Shown here: positions 1 through 9,236 of the stretch, one piece after another
Position numbering within the stretch: the first letter of the stretch is position 1
Layout: the number at the start of each line of letters is the position of its first letter
Source of the DNA: Parasulfitobacter algicola
Lineage (GTDB): Bacteria > Pseudomonadota > Alphaproteobacteria > Rhodobacterales > Rhodobacteraceae
Length of the DNA stretch: 64,000 nucleotides
Reading direction: 5' to 3'
Assembly: GCF_013315265.1 (NCBI RefSeq)
Contig: NZ_JABUFE010000001.1
Coordinates: 278,501-342,500 of the forward strand
The notes under the pieces: generated by a model
What the model saw: the letters and a program-made list of their open reading frames with translations, nothing else
What the model was told of the DNA's origin: nothing
Databases searched by the model: none
Made by a program: the position numbers and the translations under genes

Positions 1-888
1 CCCGAGCAAGTCGTGATGGCAAAGGGTTTGCTGGATTATTACAAACAGGATATCGGCGGGGCTGCTGAAATGGCTGACATGCTGCATGCCGTCGCCAGCC
101 CCGTCATCGACGATGAAAATTGGCAAGAATACGAAGCGATTGCGACACAGCTTGGTGTCAGTACAGCACTAATTCTTTTGGCAAATGCTTACTATGACGT
201 CGTGAAGACCGTTCTGGGCTGTACGACTTTTGCAATTGATACTGATGACGGCCCATTACACGGGCGTAATCTGGACTGGTGGACAGATAATAGGATTTTG
301 AACGACGGATCGGGTATTTATCGATATAAGGGCGCTGATGCAGGCGAATTTATCAGCATTGGATGGCCAGGATATACTGGTGTGATATCTGGCATGGCCC
401 CGGGCCGGTTTTCGATAACCATGAATGCGGTTCTCAGTAGTGATCCGGTTCAAATTAAAACACCTATCCCTTTGCAAATCCGCCATGTGTTTGAAAGATC
501 AAAAACATTTGACGAAGCCGTTGCAACACTGACCGACACAGCCCTGTCCTGTGATGCATTGCTTTTGGTCACGGGCACAAAGCGTGGCGAAATGGTCGTG
601 ATTGAACGGACCCCAAACCGATCTGCCGTACGTCATGCGGAAGATGGTAAAATCCATGCAACGAACAACTATATTGCTTTAGACGCCAATGTCGAAGGGC
701 TGCAAAACGAAATTCAGCTGACGTCTTGCGCACGTTATGATCGCATGGGCGAATTACTTCGAAACCCGCCTGCGTCCGTTGAAGACTGTATGACGTATTT
801 GTCTGAGCCCGGTGTACAAATGGAAATTACAGTTCAACAGATGGCATTTCGGCCCTTGCATGGGCATCACCTGATAGAAATTCCATGA
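1..888 (+). CDS. N-acylethanolamine/acid ceramidase-like amidase, 5' end outside the window
   Basis: The frame is open to base 1, so the gene probably begins upstream. The GTG at 13 is only an internal candidate. The protein resembles the acid ceramidase/NAAA branch of Ntn hydrolases. These mature by self-cleavage just before a cysteine, which becomes the N-terminal nucleophile and hydrolyses an amide bond. The motif GCTTFAIDTDDGPLHGRNLD (about nt 220-282) matches the family pattern of nucleophile Cys followed by the HGRNLD segment. The substrate (fatty acid amide, ceramide or another linear amide) cannot be told from sequence. It ends about 50 bases before the convergent heat-shock gene and no partner gene is visible. 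The family is fairly sure; the exact function is not. Confidence 0.72.
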   Translation, partial: PEQVVMAKGLLDYYKQDIGGAAEMADMLHAVASPVIDDENWQEYEAIATQLGVSTALILLANAYYDVVKTVLGCTTFAIDTDDGPLHGRNLDWWTDNRILNDGSGIYRYKGADAGEFISIGWPGYTGVISGMAPGRFSITMNAVLSSDPVQIKTPIPLQIRHVFERSKTFDEAVATLTDTALSCDALLLVTGTKRGEMVVIERTPNRSAVRHAEDGKIHATNNYIALDANVEGLQNEIQLTSCARYDRMGELLRNPPASVEDCMTYLSEPGVQMEITVQQMAFRPLHGHHLIEIP

Positions 889-939
889 AAAAGCGCGGGC
901 TGGTTGGCCCGCGCATATGGTCATGTTGGTTTATCCGAT

Positions 940-1407
940 TTAGTTGACAGCCTTGGCGTCAACCACATCTTTTTGGATCGAATTTTGCGTTGCGATTTCA
1001 ATCTGCCGTGGCTTCAGCGCCTCTGGCACTTCGCGCATCAGGTCGATGTGCAGCATACCATCCGCGTGGCTGGCACCTGTGACGCGTACGTGATCTGCCA
1101 GATGGAAGCGGCGTTCAAAAGCGCGCGTCGCAATACCCCGATGCAGATATTTTCGATCTGCATCGTCTTCGGCTTTGCGTGCTGTAACGTGAAGTGCATT
1201 TTCTTTCACATCTACGGACAGATCCGCATCCGAAAAACCAGCGACCGCAATCGAAATACGGTAAGTATCATCAGCTGTTTTTTCGATGTTATAAGGGGGG
1301 TAGCTTGATTGGCTGACATCGTTTGTTAAAACGCGATCCATCAGATCTGCGATCTGATCAAAACCAACAGTTGCACGATAAAGGGGTGCAAGGTCGAAAG
1401 TTCTCAT
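940..1407 (-). CDS. Hsp20/alpha-crystallin small heat-shock protein
   Basis: An ATP-independent holdase chaperone of 155 residues, typical of the IbpA/Hsp20 family, which binds unfolding proteins in the cytoplasm. It opens with MRTFDLAPLYRATVGFD, the common N-terminus of proteobacterial Hsp20. An alpha-crystallin domain follows from about residue 37 to 130, with the family-typical ERRFHLADHV strand. A good Shine-Dalgarno (GGAGG, about 7 bases before the ATG) fixes the start. The gene is monocistronic, running convergent to the amidase gene and in the same direction as the upstream protease gene. I did not find a clear thermosensor hairpin in the short leader. Confidence 0.93.
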   Translation of the reverse strand: MRTFDLAPLYRATVGFDQIADLMDRVLTNDVSQSSYPPYNIEKTADDTYRISIAVAGFSDADLSVDVKENALHVTARKAEDDADRKYLHRGIATRAFERRFHLADHVRVTGASHADGMLHIDLMREVPEALKPRQIEIATQNSIQKDVVDAKAVN

Positions 1408-1530
1408 GGGTCATCCTCCATTGAGCGATAACAATATGCCTTCCTTGATGGGACAGGCGATTTACAATCCGAACCCAGAATTGGCGTCCGATAAAAATAA
1501 TTTGGGAATATTTTTTGGGGTTTCAAGACC

Positions 1531-2385
1531 CTAAGGTTTCAAGAATTTCGCACTGGAATCGCCAGATTTGGGTAAGCCATTTCGAACTTGCGGGGTTGGT
1601 GAAACCGAGGTTTCAGATTCAATAACACCGCGGCCACTTCGCAGCGCGCGTTTTAAATCATTTACCAGTTTCGGAAGCTCCATTCCAACCGCAATGACGC
1701 CATTTTCATTTCTGGTACCACGAGAGACCAAAGATATGACGCGAACACGCAACCCGGTTTTTTCAAAAACAGGCGCGCCGGAACTGCCAAAGGTGACATC
1801 ACAATCAAAAGCAATCAGGCCATCGCGCTTACCCAAAATCGAACAACTGCGTTGCCAGCTTAACGCCTCATTCCGGTTGCGGGCATAGGATACCACACTG
1901 ATCGTTTTGCCATTCGATGATGGATAATCGACAACAAACGGATCAATAACGCCGGTCGACACAGGCTGATCCAACTGCAGCAAAGCGATATCACTTTGCG
2001 CACGCCGATATCCGGACGGATCATTCGGATCGTATCGGGCATGGATGACAAAACGCGCCACGCTGCGTTCTGCAATCGATACGCCATCACGGTACCCCGC
2101 TTTGAATGTCAGGCTTTCAGGTTTCACAGGCTTGCCTGACACAACACAATGGGCCGCTGTCAAAACAAGGTCTTTGGCAATCAAAACCCCTGTACATGTG
2201 CCTTTGCGGTGAATGTCCAGACGGCCCACGGCCTCCCATCCGAATAGCTCATCGCGTTTGGTCAGCCGATTTAATGCGCTGTTATCTTGTGCAAAACTTG
2301 GACTGTATAAAGCAGTAACCGCAACAAAGCAGGCCACTATCCCATGTATTATAATCTTGCTACCAAACGTTCTTTTCAGCATCAT
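1531..2385 (-). CDS. Secreted trypsin-like serine protease
   Basis: A 284-residue chymotrypsin-fold protease with a Sec signal peptide (hydrophobic stretch about residues 11-27, likely cleavage after SFA at about 32), so it should act in the periplasm or outside. The catalytic triad is visible: His79 in LTAAHC, Asp132 in SDIALL and Ser202 in FGSSGAPVF. The serine motif is GSSGAP rather than the textbook GDSGGP, as in glutamyl-endopeptidase/V8-like bacterial members. No PDZ domain is present, so it is not a DegP/HtrA protease. Two ATGs lie in tandem at the start (2385 and 2382) and the ribosome binding site is weak. It is probably monocistronic. Confidence 0.85.
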   Translation of the reverse strand: MMLKRTFGSKIIIHGIVACFVAVTALYSPSFAQDNSALNRLTKRDELFGWEAVGRLDIHRKGTCTGVLIAKDLVLTAAHCVVSGKPVKPESLTFKAGYRDGVSIAERSVARFVIHARYDPNDPSGYRRAQSDIALLQLDQPVSTGVIDPFVVDYPSSNGKTISVVSYARNRNEALSWQRSCSILGKRDGLIAFDCDVTFGSSGAPVFEKTGLRVRVISLVSRGTRNENGVIAVGMELPKLVNDLKRALRSGRGVIESETSVSPTPQVRNGLPKSGDSSAKFLKP

Positions 2386-2919
2386 AATCCGGTTTTAAAA
2401 AGAAATTGTGATCTTATTTTGACAACCGCGCATTGTGGTTTTCATCTGAAAACTCAACTTAACACTAATTTGAAATCAAAGCTTTTCATTTTCACGATTA
2501 TGAGTCTAGCCCTATCAGCCCTTTGATCATAAACAATATTGAGACTGGTGAATGGTTAACAAGCGGATCATTGCTTATTGCGATGACAACATTGAAACGA
2601 AAATCACATCGTTAATGTAAAATATAATAAAAATCAATTATTTCAAATAGATAACCCACCTAAGCACTTTATATGAACACCGTTCGTCTATTTTAATGGA
2701 AATTCCGAATTGTATAATTGCTTAATTTTTAAGCATACAACCAAACGGCGACATATATACAGCTGATAAAAATCATTGTCTTTGCAGCATAAAGGGTTAT
2801 GTGTGCGTTGTGACTTCAGACTATACGTTCCCGCTACTCCACAGCAGCCGGTTACCTCTACAGACTGCTAGCACCACACCGTCGCATGTCGTGGGCGGTT
2901 ATATTAAGGAGATACGGGA
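2386..2919. other. AT-rich gap between the protease and cold-shock genes
   Basis: A 534-base non-coding stretch, strongly AT-rich in its left two thirds. It must hold the promoter of the leftward protease gene and the promoter plus probably long leader of the rightward cold-shock gene. The last 100 bases are more GC-rich and could be structured leader RNA. A clean SD (AAGGAGA, near 2906) precedes the cspA ATG. I could not assign a convincing -35/-10 pair, and I see no tRNA or repeat. Confidence 0.5.
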
Positions 2920-3129
2920 ATGGCTACTGGCACCGTAAAATGGTTTAACACAACTAAAGGCTTCGGCTTTATCGCACCTGATGGCGGCGGATCTGATGTA
3001 TTCGTACACATTTCAGCTGTTGAGCGTGCAGGTCTGACAGGCTTGGCAGACAACCAAAAGGTTGAGTACGAGCTTGAGCAAGGTCGTGACGGCCGCGCTG
3101 CAGCGACAAATCTGTCGACTGTCGACTAA
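2920..3129 (+). CDS. cspA: Cold-shock protein, CspA family
   Basis: A 69-residue single cold-shock domain that binds single-stranded RNA and DNA and acts as an RNA chaperone in the cytoplasm. It starts MATGTVKWFNTTKGFGFI. RNP1 is KGFGFI (about residues 14-19) and RNP2 is VFVHI (about 28-32), with the conserved aromatic residues present. The length is normal for the family. It has a strong SD and its own terminator at 3164-3193, so it is monocistronic. Rhodobacterales carry several such paralogues and the particular paralogue cannot be named from sequence alone. Confidence 0.96.
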   Translation: MATGTVKWFNTTKGFGFIAPDGGGSDVFVHISAVERAGLTGLADNQKVEYELEQGRDGRAAATNLSTVD

Positions 3130-3163
3130 GGATAGTCTTAGGCCTTGTGCTTGACTGATCTTG

Positions 3164-3200
3164 AAACCCGGAATGTTTATTCATTTCGGGTTTTTGTATT
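3164..3200 (+). terminator. Rho-independent terminator of the cold-shock gene
   Basis: A 12-bp stem with one G-T pair: AAACCCGGAATG (3164-3175) pairs with CATTTCGGGTTT (3182-3193) around a 6-base loop, followed by a T-rich tail. It begins 34 bases after the cspA stop. Confidence 0.88.
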
Positions 3201-3244
3201 TCAGAGCGTAAATTGATTAGCGTTTTGTAATGGAATACGCCCAT

Positions 3245-3272
3245 TAAAAAAAGCGGCCCGTTAAGCCGCCTT
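3245..3272 (-). terminator. Terminator at the end of the photosynthesis superoperon
   Basis: GCGGC (3253-3257) pairs with GCCGC (3265-3269). Read on the minus strand, the hairpin is followed by a run of U (the A run at 3246-3252 on the plus strand). It lies just downstream of the cytochrome c stop codon and is the first clear minus-strand terminator after bchF. The flanking T run on the other side makes it look bidirectional. Confidence 0.75.
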
Positions 3273-3295
3273 TTATTTTGAATATCAACAACGAC

Positions 3296-3784
3296 CTAGT
3301 TAGTTGATGGTGCTTCTTCCATCATGTCTTCCGCGGGGGACAAAGATGCCAGATAGGCATAAAGGTTCACTGCATCTTCTTCTTTGCGAACCCTAAAAGC
3401 CATTTTGCCGCGCGCGCCTGAATCGTCCAGGAATTCGCGCAGATATCCTGTCGGATCTTGAACATAGGCAGAGAACGTTTCTTCATTCCATACCAGCCCA
3501 GCTTCACCCGCAGCAACCATAGCATCAGAATAACGGAAATCTTCGACAGTCCCGGCACTACGGCCAGATATCTGGTACAGGTTTGGCCCTGTTTGTGCAC
3601 GACGTCCGGCCAGTGTTTCGCCTTCATCGTTTTGAACGATGTGACATGCAACGCACTGTCTGAATGCAGCTTCGCCCGCGTCTGCATCACCTGTTGGGGC
3701 CATCATGGCATCACCGTGGCTTTCGGCAAAAGCAGGTGCAGTCAACGTCATAGCCGCTGCAAGTGCAATCCAATTGAATTTCAT
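3296..3784 (-). CDS. Periplasmic c-type cytochrome (c2/c551-like) beside hemA
   Basis: A 162-residue class I cytochrome c with a Sec signal peptide (cleavage about after AFA, residue 20). The haem site is CVACH (Cys44, Cys47, His48). The likely axial methionine is Met128 in GKMAFRV, as in cytochrome c2. A periplasmic cytochrome c2 is the usual electron carrier between the bc1 complex and the photo-oxidised reaction centre, and the position directly after hemA in the photosynthesis operon supports that role. The C-terminus carries an acidic tail (AEDMMEEAPSTN) beyond the last helix. The SD is GGGAG, 8 bases before the ATG. The 96-base gap to hemA shows no terminator, so co-transcription is likely. 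Assignment as the specific reaction-centre donor is inference. Confidence 0.85.
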   Translation of the reverse strand: MKFNWIALAAAMTLTAPAFAESHGDAMMAPTGDADAGEAAFRQCVACHIVQNDEGETLAGRRAQTGPNLYQISGRSAGTVEDFRYSDAMVAAGEAGLVWNEETFSAYVQDPTGYLREFLDDSGARGKMAFRVRKEEDAVNLYAYLASLSPAEDMMEEAPSTN

Positions 3785-3880
3785 TGGGTATCTCCCTCGA
3801 GTTTCTTTATATCAACAGTAATACGCTTTGCCCGAAGGTAAAGTTCAAACTATCTCACATTGACGATTGTATGCGCGGCT

Positions 3881-5095
3881 TTAAGCCACAGCACGGGACA
3901 AAGCGCATTGTTTCCAAAGCGTTGCAAGTGCCCCGACCAGATGTTCGATATCCGCATCCGTATGCAGTGGACCTGGCGTAAACCGCAGTCTTTCGGTGCC
4001 TTTTGGGACCGTCGGATAGTTAATAGGCTGCACATAAATCCCATAATCCGCCATCAAGATATCAGCAATCTGGCGGCATTTGACGGGGTCTTTGATCATC
4101 ACTGGGATGATATGGCTGTCATTTTCCAGATGCGGAATACCATGGGCGTCCAACCGGGCCCGCAGTTTCGCAACCTGCTGACGCTGACGTGCACGTTCCA
4201 TTCCAGACGTTTTCAAATGCGCAACAGACACTTTTGCAGCGGCCGCAACCGCCGGCGGAAGCGCCGTTGTAAAAATGAAACCACTGGCAAAGCTGCGAAT
4301 AAAATCACACAACGCCGCAGACCCGGTGATATAGCCACCGACAACGCCGTATGCTTTGCCCAAAGTACCCTCGATCAGAGTGATCCGATCCGCCAGTCCT
4401 TCACGTTCTGAAATCCCGCCACCACGGGGGCCATACAGACCCACTGCGTGAACCTCATCCAGATATGTCATCGCACCGTGCTTTTCTGCCACCTCAACAA
4501 TTTCGGCCATGGGGCAGATATCGCCATCCATCGAATAGACAGATTCAAAAGCCACAATCTTGGTCGCATTGGAAGGCAATGCTGCCAGTTTACGGTCCAA
4601 ATCCTCTGGGTCATTGTGCTTCCAGATCACCTTGTCAGCGCGGGAATGACGGATGCCTTCGATCATACTGGCATGATTTTCACTGTCCGACAGGATGACA
4701 GCATTGGGCAAACGCGATCCCAATGTCGAAAGCGCCGCCCAGTTTGACACATAGCCTGACGTGAACAATAAAGCGGCTTCTTTTGCGTGCAGATCAGCCA
4801 GTTCGGCCTCAAGCGCGAGATGATGAATATTCGTGCCCGAGATGTTGCGCGTACCGCCCGCGCCTGTGCCACAGGCTTCAACCGTTTTGACCATGGCGTC
4901 GATGACCGCAGGATGATGGCCCATGCCCAAATAGTCGTTTGAACACCACACTGTCACGTCCTGTGCTTCACCATCAGTATGATTAGCCGCGCGTGGGAAC
5001 TTGCCACATTGGCGTTCAAGTTCCGCAAAAATGCGATAATTGCCCTCTTCCTTAAGCTGGTCGAGTTGGGCATTGAACAAATTATCGAACGTCAT
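3881..5095 (-). CDS. hemA: 5-aminolevulinate synthase
   Basis: A PLP enzyme that condenses glycine with succinyl-CoA to 5-aminolevulinate, the committed step of tetrapyrrole synthesis in alphaproteobacteria (Shemin pathway). The 404-residue length is normal. Visible landmarks are CSNDYLGMG near residue 51, the aspartate that contacts PLP in [12 protein letters not shown] (about 211-222) and the Schiff-base lysine Lys247 in EGTLGKAYG. It overlaps puhE by 4 bases, so it is translated with the photosynthesis genes. That would tie 5-aminolevulinate supply to pigment synthesis and PpsR control. A second hemA copy elsewhere in the genome is common in phototrophic relatives. Confidence 0.96.
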   Translation of the reverse strand: MTFDNLFNAQLDQLKEEGNYRIFAELERQCGKFPRAANHTDGEAQDVTVWCSNDYLGMGHHPAVIDAMVKTVEACGTGAGGTRNISGTNIHHLALEAELADLHAKEAALLFTSGYVSNWAALSTLGSRLPNAVILSDSENHASMIEGIRHSRADKVIWKHNDPEDLDRKLAALPSNATKIVAFESVYSMDGDICPMAEIVEVAEKHGAMTYLDEVHAVGLYGPRGGGISEREGLADRITLIEGTLGKAYGVVGGYITGSAALCDFIRSFASGFIFTTALPPAVAAAAKVSVAHLKTSGMERARQRQQVAKLRARLDAHGIPHLENDSHIIPVMIKDPVKCRQIADILMADYGIYVQPINYPTVPKGTERLRFTPGPLHTDADIEHLVGALATLWKQCALSRAVA

Positions 5096-5898
5096 GGGGC
5101 TGTCCTTTGCGTCGTCATGTTATCTTTGTTTGGCTTGGGCAGCATCCAGCGCCAAAGCTTTTCATCCGGCAATGGTAAAACCATCAACCAGTGTTCAATC
5201 AGTGCCATAAAGGTGATGGCCGCTAACAAAGCAAATCCGATCATATCGGCAGGTGTTTCACTGACGTAAAGTCGTTCCAACCAGCAGGCAACGGCAAACG
5301 TCAGACCGGTGACCGAAATCGGAAAAAGCCAATTCAACCGCGCGATGCGAAAATGGCTGGGCAAATGGTTCAACGGGCTAGGCAAAAACTCAGTATTGAT
5401 CTTGCGAACACCCAGATACAGGTTCAGCTTGGCTGAAATGCGGGCAACGAAAAGAACGCCAAAGGTCCACAGCCCGAACTGATTTTCCACACCATATGCT
5501 GCCCACATCATAGCCAAGAAAGCCATCAGCAAAAGGATTTCGTGATAGGCAATTGTACCCCAAGCGCGGATAAAGCGTTGCCATTCCGGAATATTATCAG
5601 GGCAGGCGCGTGTATTAGGACCTGTAATAATACCCGTTAGAAAAGCCAGTTCGATCCACCCCCAAATAGCCAGGGCAGACAGGAAAGCGATGTACATGCC
5701 AGACGGATCAACAGATGTCAGACTTGTCCAAAAGCCGACGATTCCCAGTGCTAAAAGTCCAAGTCCCCAAAGTGTGGCGGCCAAAGGTGCATAAGCGGAA
5801 CGCCCGTCTGCATATCTGACCACCAACAAGATCGCCCCGGTGGAAAACCACCAGAGAAAAAGCGCAGATAGCGCGGCGATCCAGGGTGAAGTAAACAT
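5092..5898 (-). CDS. puhE: Photosynthetic complex assembly protein PuhE
   Basis: A 268-residue inner-membrane protein with about seven hydrophobic helices, matching PuhE (DUF3623). In Rhodobacter it is needed for efficient assembly of the reaction centre-LH1 complex and modulates bacteriochlorophyll flux. It contains the recognisable stretch TNTLYLG-like [20 protein letters not shown] after the fourth helix. The start overlaps the acsF stop by one base and the 3' end overlaps hemA by 4, typical of this operon. No enzymatic motif is seen. Confidence 0.92.
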   Translation of the reverse strand: MFTSPWIAALSALFLWWFSTGAILLVVRYADGRSAYAPLAATLWGLGLLALGIVGFWTSLTSVDPSGMYIAFLSALAIWGWIELAFLTGIITGPNTRACPDNIPEWQRFIRAWGTIAYHEILLLMAFLAMMWAAYGVENQFGLWTFGVLFVARISAKLNLYLGVRKINTEFLPSPLNHLPSHFRIARLNWLFPISVTGLTFAVACWLERLYVSETPADMIGFALLAAITFMALIEHWLMVLPLPDEKLWRWMLPKPNKDNMTTQRTAP

Positions 5899-7022
5899 CA
5901 GTAAGCGGGCTCTAATCTTGGGCTATCAGGTACGGCATGCGATATTGACGGGATCGTATAAAGTGACACAAACGCCGCCGCCGCTTTGGCCATACCAACA
6001 CCGCGTTTCAGCGCACCGCCGATGCCACCTTGTTTTTTGCCTTCGGCAATCTGCACATTGGCCCGTTGCAAACGTTCCAGGTTCGGCATCCACCGGGGAT
6101 GGTCGATATCCAATGTAATAGGGAATGCCTGCTTACTGATTTCAGACGTTTTGCGGAAAACTTCCTGTCCGTACCAGCTCATGTCGACGCCCAGTGCTTT
6201 GTGGAATTCGGGGCGTTGATGGTCACGGACCCACATGGTCGAATAAACCGCAGTCAGGAAAAACTTGATCCACCATACATTGCCACCACTGGTCAGCTTG
6301 GGGTCCGTTTTCAGCAATAGGGCAAAAGCCTCGCCATGGCTAAATTCATCGTTACACCATTCGCGGAACCATTTGAAAATCGGGTGAAAACGATGTTCGG
6401 GGTTTGCCTCAAGATGACGATATATGGTGATATAACGAGCATAACCAATCTTTTCAGACAGGTAAGTGGCATAATAGATGAACTTGGGCCGAAAATAGGT
6501 GTATTTCTTTTTCTGCGTCAGAAACCCAAGATTCACGGCAATTCCGGCTTCGCGCAGGGCGTCGTTGATGAAGCCTGCATGGCGGGCTTCGTCCCGCGCC
6601 ATCAATTGGAAAAGCTGCGTGATGTCTTTGTTGGACCCGCGACGTTTCATTTCCTTATATAAAACACAGCCCGAAAATTCGGCCGTGCAGGAACTGATCA
6701 AGAAATCGATGAATTCCTTTTTCAACTTCGGCTCCATCCCGTCCCAATCGACGTGATCCCAGTCTTCATTTTTCTTGAAATGGCCCTTATTCGGATCACT
6801 GACCATCTGTGCGATCAGCTTGTCCCAGTCTTCGCGCACAGGACTGACGTCAATCGCGTCCATTTCATCGAAATCAGTCGTATAAAACCGCGGTGTCAGC
6901 AACGTGTTCTGCATCGCGATTTCAGTCGCGGCAGTGCTGTCCAGCTTGGACAATTCTTCCTGAACGGCCAGCGATTCTTCGGCATCCGTAATATCAGAGG
7001 TATGTTTGGCCTGGACGTTCAT
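5898..7022 (-). CDS. acsF: Oxygen-dependent Mg-protoporphyrin IX monomethyl ester cyclase
   Basis: The aerobic diiron cyclase that forms the isocyclic ring of bacteriochlorophyll from Mg-protoporphyrin IX monomethyl ester using O2. It is 374 residues long. Diiron ligand motifs are visible: DEARH at 144-148 and NDEFSH at 224-229, with an upstream Glu in the CTAEFSG segment (about 112-118). The oxygen-dependent enzyme suits an aerobic phototroph. The oxygen-independent enzyme BchE is not in this window. It overlaps the small upstream gene by 4 bases and puhE by one base. Confidence 0.96.
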   Translation of the reverse strand: MNVQAKHTSDITDAEESLAVQEELSKLDSTAATEIAMQNTLLTPRFYTTDFDEMDAIDVSPVREDWDKLIAQMVSDPNKGHFKKNEDWDHVDWDGMEPKLKKEFIDFLISSCTAEFSGCVLYKEMKRRGSNKDITQLFQLMARDEARHAGFINDALREAGIAVNLGFLTQKKKYTYFRPKFIYYATYLSEKIGYARYITIYRHLEANPEHRFHPIFKWFREWCNDEFSHGEAFALLLKTDPKLTSGGNVWWIKFFLTAVYSTMWVRDHQRPEFHKALGVDMSWYGQEVFRKTSEISKQAFPITLDIDHPRWMPNLERLQRANVQIAEGKKQGGIGGALKRGVGMAKAAAAFVSLYTIPSISHAVPDSPRLEPAY

Positions 7023-7315
7023 AGCGTAACCTCCTCGGAAAAGGAAAATTCACATAATTCCATGAATTCGAAATCCCCGGTCATACGGGTCCAGAACCGT
7101 TCTAACGCACTGGCACGCATAATAGTGGCGGTGCGGTCTTCGCTGACGACCTCACCGTACGGGGCCATAATCTCGGGGCCATGAACCAACACTTCGTCCC
7201 CCGGATAAATCACAGCACCATTATTAAACCGCAAATGCGCGTGCAGGCTGTCGAATTTATGACTGATTTCGACAGTGCAAGGCGCAGTTTCTTTTTCTTT
7301 CGTCAGTAGTCCCAT
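7019..7315 (-). CDS. Conserved small protein of the puh-acsF operon, unknown function
   Basis: A 98-residue soluble protein without a signal peptide or membrane segment, lying between puhC and acsF. An unnamed gene of about this size occupies the same place in other Rhodobacteraceae photosynthesis clusters (usually drawn as 'hyp'). It starts MGLLTKEKETAPCTVEISHK and contains a beta-rich stretch with YPGDEVLVHGPEI. The 4-base overlap with acsF suggests coupled translation and possibly a role in cyclase function, but that is only position-based. I do not recognise a named domain. Confidence 0.85.
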   Translation of the reverse strand: MGLLTKEKETAPCTVEISHKFDSLHAHLRFNNGAVIYPGDEVLVHGPEIMAPYGEVVSEDRTATIMRASALERFWTRMTGDFEFMELCEFSFSEEVTL

Positions 7316-7330
7316 GTCGGTTCCCTTTCG

Positions 7331-7795
7331 TTACTGATCCAACAGCTTGGCGAAGGCTGCGTGGTTGTCGGCACCAAACCCCATCAGGTCTGCGCGCCAC
7401 TTGGTGGTATCGTCAAAGATCATCAGGCGACCGTTCTCAAAACGGACCAGACGAACTGGGCTATCCAACGCAATGCGGTGCTTGGTGCGTTCACGTTCCA
7501 GCACACGGTACACACCTGCAACAAACCCACCTTGCGTTGGATCAAGGTCGGCAATTATATTTCCCTGGGCGTCCAGCACAGTGGCAGCACCCGACATTTC
7601 CCCCTGCAGCACGATCACCCGCTCCTGCGCCACGTTGGCCATATCCGGTATTGCTTCAAGCGGGCGGTCGGTAACGCGGGCGAAAATCACAATGATCAGG
7701 CAGACAGCAGCCAGTCCAAACATGGCGCGGACCAACGCAATCGGAATCATTTCCTTGTCACGTTCGACCAGTTTTTGTTCCGGTGTCAGTTCCAT
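7331..7795 (-). CDS. puhC: Photosynthetic complex assembly protein PuhC
   Basis: A 154-residue protein with a cytoplasmic N-terminus, one membrane helix (about residues 20-40, IALVRAMFGLAAVCLIIVIF) and a periplasmic C-terminal domain. This is the layout of PuhC, which supports RC-LH1 assembly in Rhodobacter. I chose the ATG at 7795 (MELTPEQKLVERDKEM). A longer open frame to 7891 would run into puhB and has no family resemblance. The start lies 4 bases after the puhB stop. Confidence 0.9.
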   Translation of the reverse strand: MELTPEQKLVERDKEMIPIALVRAMFGLAAVCLIIVIFARVTDRPLEAIPDMANVAQERVIVLQGEMSGAATVLDAQGNIIADLDPTQGGFVAGVYRVLERERTKHRIALDSPVRLVRFENGRLMIFDDTTKWRADLMGFGADNHAAFAKLLDQ

Positions 7796-7799
7796 CGAT

Positions 7800-8432
7800 C
7801 TACTCCGCTGCAACAGCATGGTGGTCAGGCGCACGGCTGACTTCGGGTACAGATACCCGCGCATCCGCTGCATGGGCCAAAAGGCTTGCAACCTTGGCCG
7901 CGTCAGGGATACAGCGAAGCGCGGGTTCCGTTTGTGCCATCCGCCACGGGCGAACGTGGGGCCAACACATCAAGTAAGACAATCGGGTTTCACCAAGGGT
8001 TTGCATGGCAATCGTACCTGTGCCGTTCTTGCGTAAATCCAGATCGGCGTTACCAATCCAGCGATAGGGCAGATTTAGCGTCACAGTCAGGGCCGCACCG
8101 ATACGCATGGCGACCCGTTTGTTTGTAATCGTGTAAACCGTTGCCTTGGCTTGTACCCAGGCAATCAGTGTCAGGATACCACATGCAATTGCGCCAAGAA
8201 CCAAAAATGGAACAGAGGTCTGAATGGCGCGACCCAGCGGCATAATATCTACCACGACAACAAAGCGCCAAAGCGCCAGGAATATGAAATATCCCGCCAC
8301 CCATTTCAGGCTAAGGCTTTCCTTGGCAAGCGCCCACCAATTCGGGCTGCCCTGCCATAGAATTTCTTCATCCTGTGGTGGGCGTTCTGGCAGACCCTTT
8401 ACGGGTTCAAAGGCGAAATCATCATGTGGCAT
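7800..8432 (-). CDS. puhB: Reaction centre assembly protein PuhB
   Basis: A 210-residue membrane protein with a PH-like (bPH2/DUF304-type) domain and about three hydrophobic helices in the first half. Its opening MPHDDFAFEPVKGLPERPP is characteristic of PuhB, which helps reaction-centre assembly in Rhodobacter. The GSPNWWALAKESL segment precedes the first helix. It lies 12 bases after puhA and directly before puhC, the standard order. Confidence 0.93.
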   Translation of the reverse strand: MPHDDFAFEPVKGLPERPPQDEEILWQGSPNWWALAKESLSLKWVAGYFIFLALWRFVVVVDIMPLGRAIQTSVPFLVLGAIACGILTLIAWVQAKATVYTITNKRVAMRIGAALTVTLNLPYRWIGNADLDLRKNGTGTIAMQTLGETRLSYLMCWPHVRPWRMAQTEPALRCIPDAAKVASLLAHAADARVSVPEVSRAPDHHAVAAE

Positions 8433-8444
8433 CAGGTCCCCCGG

Positions 8445-9215
8445 TTACAGCTGTGGTTCAAACCGTGCCACCGACGCATAAAGCGTGCCGCCAGCATAGT
8501 AACCCATGATCTTTTCTTCTTCGAGCATGGTAACTTGGCTAAGTGATTTTGTTTGTGGAATATTGGCAAAGTGCTGACCAAAGATAGATCGGATCTTTAC
8601 GCGATCCTTCTTGATACGCACCATCTGAATCGGCACAAGACGTTTGCCTGTACCCCATTGCGGGTCCAATTCGAATTCAAGAAAACGCACCAATTGTTCC
8701 GGTTCATCAATCCACATATCCGTGATACGACCAACGATTTCCAGATCACCGGCTTGTACTGGCAGTCCGCGTGGATCCCGGCCGGCCGATACGGCAAATC
8801 CGGGCAGGCTGGCCATGGGCAGGATTTTGGGATGCCCTTTGCCGTCCAGTTCCGGTGCGTCTTGGCGATTGGCCCAGGATGCAGGCCCAACACCATCCAG
8901 CATCGGATCACCAGTTGGGTCAAACGGAAACCCGTCCGAAACCGCCGTGCGTTCCAAAGCCAGATCATGACGTGCCTGACGGTCAGGGCCAGGCAGTGTC
9001 ACATCTTCGCGACCATGGTTCATCTTGAATGTCTTGGGCGCAGGCACCGGAAACGGCCCTTGATTGGCAGCCGGATTGCCGTCATCATCTTCCAGCGGAT
9101 AACCTTCGCGCATGTTTTCAGTTTGCAGGTAATAGATCAGCAGGGCAAAGAAGCCCCAAAAGAGCCAGATTGCAAGACTGGCAAGATCGAATTCACCGAA
9201 GAAAGTCTGTTCCAT
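8445..9215 (-). CDS. puhA: Photosynthetic reaction centre H subunit
   Basis: The H subunit caps the L/M reaction-centre core on the cytoplasmic side and steers proton transfer to QB. The 256-residue length is normal. A single N-terminal membrane helix (about residues 11-30, [20 protein letters not shown]) is followed by the RC-H signature [10 protein letters not shown] and a PRC-barrel-like domain with [19 protein letters not shown]. The SD GGAGG is visible upstream on the minus strand. The L and M genes (puf operon) are not in this window. Confidence 0.96.
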   Translation of the reverse strand: MEQTFFGEFDLASLAIWLFWGFFALLIYYLQTENMREGYPLEDDDGNPAANQGPFPVPAPKTFKMNHGREDVTLPGPDRQARHDLALERTAVSDGFPFDPTGDPMLDGVGPASWANRQDAPELDGKGHPKILPMASLPGFAVSAGRDPRGLPVQAGDLEIVGRITDMWIDEPEQLVRFLEFELDPQWGTGKRLVPIQMVRIKKDRVKIRSIFGQHFANIPQTKSLSQVTMLEEEKIMGYYAGGTLYASVARFEPQL

Positions 9216-9236
9216 TTTATCCTCCGTATTCGGTGG

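Noticed and set aside
904..1308. 134-codon plus-strand frame opposite the heat-shock gene
   Set aside because: It is the antisense shadow of a clear Hsp20 gene with its own SD.
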